This document shows, piece after piece, positions 50,637-62,600 of a stretch of DNA of 64,000 nt (position 1 is the stretch's first letter; each line of letters starts with the position of its first letter). This DNA comes from Pseudomonadota bacterium (GTDB lineage: Bacteria > Myxococcota_A > Bradymonadia > Bradymonadales > GCA-2716585), in contig SYOX01000050.1 in the NCBI GenBank assembly GCA_005804885.1, forward strand, positions 1-64,000, given 5' to 3'. A model generated the notes under the pieces. That model was given only the letters and a program-made list of their open reading frames with translations. It was not told the DNA's origin and made no database searches. The translations under genes and the position numbers were made by a program.

Positions 50637-53600
50637 ATGGTCGGACATGCGGGTTCTGGAGAGGTCGGCGTCGGCCGTCTGATGGTGCTTGGCGGCGTGC
50701 TGCTGGCGCTCGGGGCGATTGTCCCGGCGTGCACGTGCGAAGGCCCGACGGTGCCGATCCCGTCCGTCCCGGACGTCGGCCTGGATGTGTCGCCCGACTT
50801 CGACGCGGATGTCGATGAGGGCGAGGATACGGAGGTCGAGGACGTCGCCGACGCGGACCTGCCCGACGACGCGGACGATGACGCCAGCGACGTCGACGGC
50901 GATGCCGGGGACGACGCTGGGGACGTGGTCGAGGAGGATCGCTTCCTGGCCAGCTGCCTCTTCCCGGTGCTGGATTGCCTGGGCGCCAACGCCGAGGCGG
51001 TCAGCTGTACGATCAACACGGTGAACGGCGAGACGGCGGTCAGCTACGGCAACGGCCGGGCGGCGCGCTGGTCGCGGGATGGACAGGGGCAGGTCTTCTT
51101 CGAGGCCTTCGTCGACTCGGCGCTGTGCTACGAGGCCCAGGCGCTCGATCCGCTGGACGTGCCCTTCGCCTGGGACATCACCTCGGGCGGCGATCAGCCG
51201 GCGCGCTTCGGCGTGGCCCGCGACGAGGACGATCGCTCGATAATCGTCGTGACCTGCCCGGACGCGAGCGTCGAGCGCTACCGGGTCGAGGAGGTCCAGC
51301 CCTACCTGCCCTCGATCCTGGCCGCCGATGACGAGCTGTGCGTCCCCCTCGGGCCGCCCCGCTGCGAGGAGAACCCGGATTGTCAGATTTTTGATGAATC
51401 CTTTGAGTGCTGCCCTGTCGCGGGGACCGCGCGCTGCCTGGTGCCCAACCAGTGCCCGGCCATCCCGGAGGCGCCGCCCGAGCTGGACAGCTGCCTGACG
51501 GAGATGCTCGACTGCTTCGGGCTGCGGCACGTGCCGCTGGCCTGCAGCATCGATCCGAACGTGGGGACGACGGACGTCGCCTACACGCGGGGTCGCCGCG
51601 CGGTCGTCACCAACGACGGCTTTGACAACTTCACCATCGAGACGAGCTCCGAGCGGGGCCTGTGCTACGTGGCCGCGACGCCCAGCCGGGAGCCCTTCTC
51701 GCAGATCAACTTCACGGATCCGAACACGAACGAGTCGGCCCAGGTGACCTTCGAAGGGGGCCGGGCGCGGGTGGTCTGCGCGGACAACACGCGCGAGGAG
51801 CACGACGCCGAGTCCATCCTCCAGTACGTGCCGATCCTGCTGGACGAGACCGAGGACATCTGCACGGTCGAGCCGATCAACGTCTGCTCGCCGGGCGATC
51901 CGGAGCGCGATTGTGAGGCGGGGCTGTGCTGCCCGACGCTGGACGGCAACCGCTGCCTGGACGTCGAGGCCTGCCCCGAGGTGCGCGACCCCTGGGACAC
52001 GAGCTGCATGCGGCCCCTGATGGACTGCTTCGGGGCCAACCAGGCGCTGGCGATCTGCATCGAACACACCGATCTGGAGATCACCGAGGTCGGCTACGTC
52101 TCGGGCGCCAGAGCGACCTACTACGTGGACCAGGGCCGGCAAACCCGGCGCACCTTCTTTGAGCGCGATCGCTGCTTCGAGGCCGTGCAGGTGACGGACG
52201 ACGGCTCCAGCTTCGAGATCTCGGATCTGACCAACGGCGACCTCTACGAGGTCCGCTTCGTCGGCGACGAGGCGCAGATCACCTGCCCCGACGCCGCCCG
52301 CGAGTCGGTCCCTGCCCGCAGAGTCCGGTCCTACCTGCCCGCTCGCCCCAACCCCCTCCAATGCAACGACCCGCTGCGCGACGACCAGTGCTCAGGCAAC
52401 AACGACTGCGGCGATGGCCTGGAGTGCTGCAACGTCGGCGACAGGAACCTGTGCCTGGTCGAGGGCGACTGCGATGACTTCCAGCCGCGCCAGGCCTGCA
52501 GCGGCGACAACCAATGCGGAGAGGGCTCGGAGTGCTGCGAGCTCTCCCCCGTCCGCGTCTGCAACCCTCGCCTGTGCGGCGACGACCAGCTCTGCTGCGC
52601 TCTGGAGCGGGCCGAGGTCTGCGCGCCGGGTGGCGTGTGCGACCGCGGCGACATCTGCGATCCGGGCAACCCCGACGACTGCAACAACGGCGAGCTGTGC
52701 TGCTCGACCCTGGACGGCAACCGCTGTCTGAATGTTCAGACCTGTCCCGACCTGAACGATCCCTGGGGCACGAGCTGCCTCTTCGGGACCTTCGAGTGCT
52801 TCGGCACCGTCCAGGATCTGCTCTCCTGCACCTTCGATCCAGCCCTGGAGATCTCCGAGGTCGAGTACGAGTCGGGGGCGCGGATGGTCTTCTACGAGTC
52901 GGCCCAGCGCCCCGGTCGGCGGGCCAGCTTCGGCGGCCAGCCCTGCTTCAACGCTCTGGAAGGGCCAGATGGCCTCGAGGTCGAGGATCTGCTCACCGGC
53001 GAGCGCTTCGTCGTGGAGTTCAACCGCGGCGACGCGCAGATCACCTGCCCCGGCGCCGAGGTGCAGGTGGTCCCGGCCTCGGACGTCCTGGCCTACCTGC
53101 CGCAGGCGCCGGACAGCTCGATCTGCGAGCTGCGCGATCGCAATGACAACTGCGATCAGGACGCTGACTGTGGGCCGGGCCTGGTGTGCTGCGATACGGG
53201 AGACAGGAACCTGTGCCTGGCGTCCGACGACTGCGAGCGGAGCCAGCCGCTGACGACCTGCCTCGACAACAGCCAGTGCGGCCGGGACGAGGTCTGCTGC
53301 GAGCGCGAGCTGGTCAACGTCTGCGACGTGGCCGTCTGCGGCGACAGGCTGTGCTGCTCGACCCCCTCGTCGCTGGTCTGCGGCTCGGACACCGAGTGCA
53401 ACCGGGTCGACGCCTGCGACCCGCTCGACCTGAGCTCCTGCCAGCCCGGCGAGCAGTGCTGCGAGACGGAGCTGGGCAAGCGCTGCCTGGGCAATGTGGG
53501 CGTCTGCCCCGATCCCGATGATCCCATCGGGACGAGCTGCATCGCCCTGGTCCTGGAGTGCTTCGGGGCCAACAACGAGCTCGACAGGTGCACCGACCAG

Positions 53601-56600
53601 GGCGGCGGGCTGGGGATCACGCAGGCGACCTACGTGTCGGGCAGCTCCGCGCTCTTCTTCACCCACGAGCGCGAGTTCGGCGCCCGGACGGCCAACAGCG
53701 TCGACGATTGCTACCAGATCCTGGGTTCGGAGCGCTCGGGCTTCGAGCTGGTCGATCTGCTCAGCGGCAACAATTACAGCATCTCGGTGGTCGGCCCCGA
53801 GGCGACGGTGAGCTGCCCCTTCTCGCGCACCTCGGTGATCCCGATCAGGGAGCTGCGGCCCTACCTGCCCGTGGCGCCGGAGCCGGAGCTCTGCGATGTG
53901 GCTCCCCGCCAGGACGAGTGCACCCAGGACAGCGACTGCAATGACAACCAGCTCTTCTGCTGCAACGTCGGCGATCGGAACCTGTGCCTGATCAGCGATC
54001 ACTGCCAGGAGTCTCTGCCGAGGGTCGCCTGCGACGACGAAAGCCAATGCGCCGACGGCGAGGTCTGCTGCGGGTTTGCCCGTGCGCGGGTCTGCGATCC
54101 GGCGTTGTGCGATGGCGAGCTGTGCTGTGACCTTCAGGGCATCTCGGTCTGCACCGGCGACCTGGAGTGCGACTCTCAGGTCTTCGACGAGTGCGAGGTC
54201 AACAACCCCGACGCCTGCCCTGGCGACGACTCCTGCTGTCCGACCGATCAGGGCTCGCGCTGCCTCCCCGTGGATGGCGGCCAGTGCCCCAGCCCCATCG
54301 CGGGGACGTGCCTGGAGGGCCCGCTGGAGTGCTTCGGCCGCAACCCGACCTTCAACCAGTGCCTGGTGCGCGACGAGCCCAACCGCTCGATCTCGGTGAC
54401 CTACGCCGAGGGCTCGCGCAACCTCTTCACCGACCAGGGGGGCCAGGAGCACCGCCTGTCGGGCTTCGGCCCCACGGACTGCTTCGAGGCGCTGGCCAAC
54501 GGCAACGGCTGGGATCTGCTGGATCTGGAGACGGGCGACAGCGTCAGCCTGACGATCAGCGGCAGTCAGGTCTTCGCGACCTGCCCGGACAACACCACCG
54601 CGCGGGCGCCCCTGGCGCTGATCCAGGAGTACCTGCCGGCGCCCCCGATCGAGGACCAGTGCGTCTCGCCGCAGATCCAGTGGGAGGCGAGCTGCCTCTT
54701 CGGCCTGCTGGAGTGCTCGGGCGCTGACCTGGTCCAGGACTCCTGCATCGATTACGGGGATCTCGTCGACCGCACGGAGGTCGATTACGGCGGCGGCGTC
54801 GTCGGGATCTTCTCCAACAGGGCCGGTGTGCCCATCGTCCAGACCAGGGCGGACGGGCTCCCCTGCTTCGAGGCGGCCGTGGGCGACACCTCGCTCCAGA
54901 TCGTCGATCTGATCTCGGATGAAGCCTATCAGGTTGAATTTGCAGGTAATCTGGCCACCATTCGCTGCCCGAACGGGCGCTTCCAGGCGGTCGACAGCGC
55001 CTTCATCGGCCCCTACATCCCGGAGCGGCCTGCCGCCGAGCTGTGTGAGGCCGCGCCGCGCAATGATCTGTGCCAGGTGGACGCGGACTGCGGCGATCCC
55101 CAGTTCGTGTGCTGCGACGTGGGCGAGGCGAACCTGTGCCTGTTGGAGGAGGGTTGCCTCAGGAGCGAGCCGAGGCCGCTGTGCGATCAGATCGAGGACT
55201 GCGCCTCGGGTCAGTTCTGCTGCGATCGCGCCAACGTCAGGGTCTGCGATCCGGATCTGTGCGGGGACGCGATCTGCTGCGATCAGCCCTCGGCGCAGGT
55301 CTGCGGGACGGAGGACGAGTGCAACGGGATCTTTGACCTGTGCAGCCCGCAGGAGCCGGGCAGCTGCGGGCCGGGGTCGCTGTGCTGTGACACGATCGAT
55401 GGCAACCGCTGCATCGGGGAACAGGTCTGCCCGCCGCCGCCGGACCCGCTGGAGGGCAGCTGCATCCACTCGACGCTGCTGTGCTTCGGGCGCTTCAACG
55501 AGCTGGCCCAGTGCATCGACTACGGCCAGGACGTGGACGTGACGCTGGCGCAGTACGTCGGCGGCCAGAGCGCGACCTTCTACACCTCGTCGGGGCGGCC
55601 GGCGCGGCGGACCTCCTTCGCGGAGGGCTTTGAGTGCTACGACGCCTTCGAGGACGAGGCCGGGGGCTTCCAGGTCCAGGATCTCTTCGACGGCGGGGTC
55701 TACGAGATCGCCTTTGACGGGATCGAGGCGGTGATCACCTGCCCGGACGCCAGCGTGGAGAGGGTTCGTCGCTCGGCGGTCAGGGACTACTTCACCGCGC
55801 GGCCGCAGCCCGAGGAGTGCCAGCCGCCGGGGCGTGACGACGAGTGCCAGGTGAACGCGGACTGCGACGATCTCGTGCCGGGCTTCGAGTGCTGCGACGG
55901 CGGGGACCGCAATGTGTGCGTGGAGCCGGGCAGCTGCCCGCTCAACAGCCCCCACGCGACCTGCGACGTGGCCGAGCACTGTGGGGGAGGCCAGGAGTGC
56001 TGCGATCTGGGCTTCGCGCGGATCTGCGATCCGACGGTGTGCGGCGCCGATGTGTGCTGCAACGTCTTCCAGGCGCGGGTCTGCGGCGAGAACGCCGAGT
56101 GCAACAACTTCGTCGACGTCTGCTCGCTCGGCGCCCAGGACTGCCCCGGCGACGGGGTGTGCTGCGCGACGAACAACGGGTCGCGGTGCTTCGAGGGGAT
56201 CAACGATCGGGCCAACTGCCCGGTGCCGGAGAACCCCTTCCCGGAGAGCTGCCTCTTTGACGCCTTTGACTGCGCCGGTGAGGCCGGGGAGATCGATCAG
56301 TGCGTGGATCTGGGCAGCCAGCGGCTCTCGGTCAGCTACAGCGGCGGCTCCCAGGTCGTCTTCGAGGTCCTCGGCGGCCGGGAGTTCCGACGGGTCAGCT
56401 CGGGCGGGCAGGGCTGCTTTACGGCGCTCACCCGTGGAGATGGCTTTAACATCAGTGACTTGCGAAACGGCGGCGCCATCGACATCACCTTCCAGGGGGC
56501 CAACGCGCGGGTGACCTGCGCCGACGACACGATCGTCAACATCCCGCGCCCGATCCTTGAGGCCTACCTGCCTTCGGGGCCAGTGCCGCAGCAGTGCCAG

Positions 56601-59600
56601 AGCGCCGAGGCCGGCTGGAGGGGGAGCTGCCTCTTCGGGCTCTTTGAGTGCTTCGGGGACGAGAACCGCTTCGACGCCTGCCTGGATTACGGCACCCTGA
56701 ACTTCACCTCGGTGGATTACAACTCGGGCAATGTGGCGACCTTCTTCAACGACCGCGATGGCGCGGAGGTGGTCAGGACGCGGGACGTCAACCAGCAGCC
56801 TTGCTTCCGGGCGGAGGGGAATCCGGGCACGGGCTTCGAGGTCGAGGATCTGCTGACGGGCGAGCGCTACGGGCTGGCCATCCAGGGCGACGTGGTGAGG
56901 ATCACGTGTCCGGACGACAGCGTCGCGGACGTCCTGAGCGCGTTCCCGCTGGCCTACATCCCCTCGCGCCCGGACGCAAACCTCTGCGAGGACTTCAACC
57001 GCGAGGACCGGTGCCAGGTCAACTCGGACTGCGGCAATGGCTTTGTGTGCTGCGACCTTGGGGATCAGAACTTCTGCACCACCCGCGAGAGCTGCGAGAG
57101 GAGCCGACCGAGGCCGACCTGCGACAACAACAGTCAGTGTCAGGAGGGGACGACGTGCTGCGAGTTCGGCCCGTCGATCGTCTGCGATCCGGATCAGTGC
57201 GGCGGCCAGCCTTGCTGCAGCATCGATCGGACGGACGTGTGCGGCACGGCCGACGACTGCAATGGGATCTTCAACGTCTGCACGCTGGGCGACAACTCGA
57301 CCTGCGGCAACCGCGAGCTGTGCTGCGAGACCAATGAGGGCGACCGCTGCGTCGTGGGTAACGTCTGCCCGCCGCCGCCGGACCCGTTGATCGGCAGCTG
57401 CCTCTTTGACCTCTTCTCGTGCTTCGGGCGCCTGAACGAGGTCGACAGCTGCGTCGATTACGGCAGCCTGGACATGACGGAGACCACCTACACGGGCGGG
57501 AAGAGGGCGGTCTTCTACACCCACGAGGGCGAGCCGACCCGGATCGCGGGCGACAACCTGACCTACTGCTTCGAGGCGGTCGATCTGGGAGATGGCTTCC
57601 AGATCCGGGATCTGGACAACGGGGACATCTACAGCGTGGCGCTGGGCCAGGGGGTCGCGACGATCCAGTGCCCCGACGCGGCGCTGGAGCAGGTGCCGCT
57701 GGCTGGGCTGCTGGCCTACCTGCCGGAGCGCCCTGCGGCCGAGACCTGCGCGCCCTTCGAGATCGACACCGGCGAGTGCGCGGTCGACGCGGACTGCCGC
57801 GACCTCGATCCGCTGCTTGAGTGCTGCGACACCGGGGATCGGACGGCCTGCCTGGCGCCTGACGGGTGCCGCAGGAACCAGGTCCGGGCGACCTGCAACG
57901 AGAACGCCGACTGCGGCCAGGGTCAGGAGTGCTGCAGCCTGTTCACGACGCGGGTCTGCGACCCGACGCTGTGCGGCGAGGCGCTGTGCTGCGACGTGGG
58001 CGGTGATCCGGTCTGCGGGACGCACCTGGAGTGCAACGAGATCCTTGACGTGTGCGAGGTGGGCAACAACGCCACGTGCGGCAACGGCGAGCAATGCTGC
58101 GACACGATCTCCGGGTCCCGCTGCATCGCCGACAACGGCGGCCAGTGCCCGCCGGTGCCGGATCTGTTCGCGGAGAGCTGCCTCTTTGAGGCCTTCGAGT
58201 GCTTTGGGCGCAACGCGCAGCTGCTGGCCTGCTTCGACGTGGACGGCCTGAGGACCGAGGTGACCTACACCAACGGCTCGCGCAACCGCTTCTTCGAAGA
58301 GGGCGGCTTCGAGGGCAGGCTCTCCGGCAATGCCTTCCGCGACTGCTTCAGGGCGGTGGCGACGGACGCGCCCGAGGGCGGCTTTACGGTCATCGACGCG
58401 CGGACGCGCCAGGAGTCGTCGGTGACCTTCATCGGGGACCAGGTGCAGATCCTGTGCAGCGACTCGACGGTGTTCAACGTCGCCCGCACCAGGGTCGAGG
58501 CCTACCTGCCGGCCCGGCCCGAGCCCGTGGCCTGCGACAACGCCGAGGCGCAGTGGCAGCGCAGCTGCCTCTTCGGGACCTTCGAGTGCTTCGGCGACGA
58601 GCTGCAGGTCGATCAGTGCGCCAACCACATCGGGCTGGGCATCCAGCAGGTCGAGTACGCCAGCGGCTCCCAGGCCAGCTACTTCTTCACGGGGGGTCAG
58701 CGGGCCTTCCGGGCGCGCTCGGCCACCGAGCAGTGCTTCCAGGTGCTGGCCGACAACCAGGGGGCTCTGCAGGTCCAGGATCTGATCACCGGGGAGGTCT
58801 TCGGGATCAGCTTCAACGGCGACGCGGCCCAGATCACCTGCCCTGGGCAGCAGATCCAGACCGTCCTGCGCTCCAACGTCGACGCCTACCTGCCCGACGT
58901 GCCCGACCCCTGCGACCCGGCTCCCCGCGACGATCGCTGTCAGGCCGACGCCGACTGCCGCGATCCGCAGCTGATCTGCTGCGACAGCGGGGACAGGAAC
59001 ACCTGCGCGACGCGGGACGACTGCGCCCGCTCGCAGATCCGCGTCGGGTGCGACCTGGAAGGCGTGCAGGGCGAGCAGCTTGAGCAGGGCACCTGCGAGC
59101 AGGGCCAGTTCTGCTGCGGCGTGTCCCCGCGGCGCGTCTGCGACCCGAGCCGCTGCGGCGGCGAGCTGTGCTGCACCGTCGAGGAGGGGCTGGCCTGCGG
59201 GACCGAGCGCGACTGCGCCGGGATCGTGGACGTCTGCACCCTCGGCGACGCGGGCAGCTGCGCCCAGGGCCAGGTCTGCTGCCCGACCGAGATCGGGACG
59301 GCCTGCGTGGTGGGCAACATCTGCCCGCCGCGGGCCAACACCATCGACGACACCTGCCTCGGCGGCGTCGTCTCCTGCTTCGGCCCGCGCCAGTTCGAGT
59401 CCTGCGAGGTCACCCCGGGCCTGGACCGCGTCGACTCGGCCTACAGCCTCAACGGCGAGGTGATCCACTTCACCGATCAGGGCGCCCCGGCGCTGTTGAC
59501 CGCCTCCAACGGGCTGGCCTGCTACTCGGCCAGGGTGCTCAACGGCGGCGACGCCTACGAGATCGTCGACGTGTCCACCGGCGACCGCTTCGAGATCGCC

Positions 59601-62600
59601 GTCGACGGCATCAGCGCCCTGGTGACCTGCCCGGACGCCACCGTCCAGCCCGCCCTCCTCGAGGATCTGTTGCCCTTCGTCCCGGCCCGGCCGCTGGACA
59701 ACCAGTGCACCAACATCCCTCGACAGGACGAGTGCACCAACGACGCCCAATGCGGCCAGGGCCTCGTCTGCTGTGATACCGGCCAGTCCAACGCCTGCCT
59801 CGCCGTGCAGACCTGCTTCCGCCAGACCCCCAGGGAGACCTGCGCGGGCGACGGCGCCGACTGCGGCGAGGGCCGGCTCTGCTGCCAGATCACTGAACAG
59901 CGGGTGTGCAACCCCTCGACCTGCGGTCTCAACCAGGTCTGCTGTGACACCAACGAGGCCTTCGTCTGCGGCACGCCCGACGAGTGCGCCGACATCTTCG
60001 ACGAGTGCGACGTCAACAACCCGACCTTCTGCGCCCAGGGCGACCTGTGCTGCCCGACCCTCGGCGGCAACCGCTGCACCGTCGGCGGCGTATGCCCCGA
60101 GGAGCCCGATCCCATCGACAACACCTGCCTCGCCGACGTCTTCGAGTGCTTCGGCCGCGACAGAGCCCAGACCGCGTGCGTCGACTTCGGCATCCTCGAC
60201 CGCACCGAGGCCTCCTACGGCGCCGATCAGGCCGTCTTCTACACCTACAGGGACCAGAGCGCCGTGCGCACGCGCTCGCTGGGCCAGCCCTGCTACGAGG
60301 CCATCGACTCCGGCGAGGGCGGCTACCTGATCACAAACCTCAACAACGGCGATGTCTTCACCGTGGCTCTCCAGGACGGCGCCGCCCTGGTGACCTGCGC
60401 CGACAACAGCCAGCAGGTCACCGACTTCGGAGCCCTGCGCCGTCACATCCCCCAGCGGCCCGCCGCCAACGCGTGCCAGGTCGCCGTCCGCCAGGACGAG
60501 TGCACCAGCGACGCCCAGTGCCGTGGGATCGACCCGACCCACATCTGCTGCGACATCGGCGATCAGAACATCTGCGGCAACCGCGAGACCTGCGCCCGGG
60601 CCACCCCCGTGTCCGACTGCGTCGAGAACACCGACTGCGCCGAGGGGACGCTCTGCTGCGTCTTTGAGAGCGCGCGCTATTGCGACCCGACCTCGTGCGA
60701 TGACGACCTCAACCCCTGCTGCAACCGGAACGAGGGCCGCGGCTGCGCCACGGAAGACCAGTGCAACGGGAGGTTTGACCGGTGTGACCTGAACGACCAC
60801 TCCACCTGCGGACCCGGCGCGGTGTGCTGCCCGAACTTCGGCGGCGCCATCTGCCTCGGGGGCGACGCCTGCCCCGAGCCGCCAGACGAGATCGAGGCCT
60901 CGTGCATCGGATCGACGCTGGGGTGCTTCGGCCGCGATCAGGTTCAGCTGGCCTGCGTGGATTACGGCACTTTGGACCGCACCGAGGTGTCCTTCGAAGG
61001 CGGCACGAGCCTGATCTTCTTCGAGCGCTTCGCGTCCGAGGCTCGCCGAGCGCTCACCAACGGCGTCGAGTGCTACGACGCCGTGCGGACCGAGGCGGGC
61101 TTCGAGGTCCGCGACCTCTTCCTCGATCAGAACTACGCGATCGCCATCAACGGCGGCGTGGCCGAGATCACCTGCCCCTTCGGAAACCAGACCCAGCAAG
61201 TGCCGCTGGATCTCCTGCTGGCCTACTTGCCGGATCGACCGGCGCCCAACACCTGCGCGCCCTTCGATCGCAATGACGAGTGTGTCAACGACGCCCAGTG
61301 CGGCGACGTCAACCTGGGGTGCTGCGACATCGGCGACCGCAACATCTGCCTGACCCGGGAGTCCTGCACCCGCAACCAGCCTCGCCCCTTCTGCGACGGC
61401 AACGACGCCGACTGCGGGCAGGGTCAGTTCTGCTGCGAGATGCCCAACGTCCGGGTCTGTGACCCCGAGATCTGCCCTCGGGACCAGGCCTGCTGCGACA
61501 AGACCGCCGCCCTGGTCTGCGCCACCGACCGCGAGTGCAACGGGATCATCGACCTGTGCGACACCAACGACGCCGGCTCCTGCAACCCGAACGAGCGCTG
61601 CTGCGAGCTCGCCCAGGGCACCCGCTGCCTCGTTGGCCTGCAGCAGTGCCCCGCGCCGCCCGATCCCATCGTCGGCACCTGCCTGGAGTCGACCTTCGGC
61701 TGCTTCGAGCGCAACCACACCCTGACCTCGTGCGTGGACTTCGGCGGCGCGCCGGATCGCACCGAGGCGACCTACAACAACGGCGCCGTCGGCGTCTTCT
61801 TCTCCCGCCGCCAGGTCCCGGCCATGCGCGCCGTCAGCCAGGCCGGCATCGCCTGCTTCAACCGCTTCGACGTGGTCGAGGACGGCTCCATCGTGATCGA
61901 GGAGCTGATCGATGATCAGAACGGGCCGCGCGTGCTGACCCACCGGGTCGCCTTCGTCGGCCCCAACGCCGTGATCACCTGCGCCGACGCGGCCGAGTTC
62001 ACCCTGCCCCGCTCGGCCGTGGAGGCCTACCTGCCCGATCGCCCCGACGCCGGCCAGTGCGCGCCGCCCGTGCGCGACGACGAGTGCCAGCGGGACGCCG
62101 ACTGCCTCGTGCCCGGCGAGTTCTGCTGCGACATCGGGGATCGGACCGCCTGCCTGCCCGGGCAGGGCTGCTTCGAGAACACCCCCCGGCCGATCTGCGC
62201 CATCGACAGGAACATCGAGGGCGACGTCGACGAGACCTGCCCCCAGGGGACCCTGTGCTGCGATGTCCCCACCCGCGTCTGCGACCCTGCCATCTGCGGC
62301 GGCGAGGTCTGCTGCACGCCTCCCATCGATCAAGCCCCGACCGTCTGCGCCACGGAGGACGAGTGCAATCAGATCGCGGACTTCTGCGCGCTGGACAACC
62401 CGGCCTCCTGCCCCGACAACGCGCTGTGCTGCCCGACGGCCCAAGGCAACCGCTGCATCATCGGCGAGTGCCCCGAGCCGCCCGATCCCGTCCTTGAGAC
62501 CTGCCTCCTGACCCCCTTCGGCTGCTTCGGCGCCGACAACGTCCTGAACGCCTGCGTGGACTTCGGCGACCTCGACCGCACCGAGGTGACCTTCTCCAGC

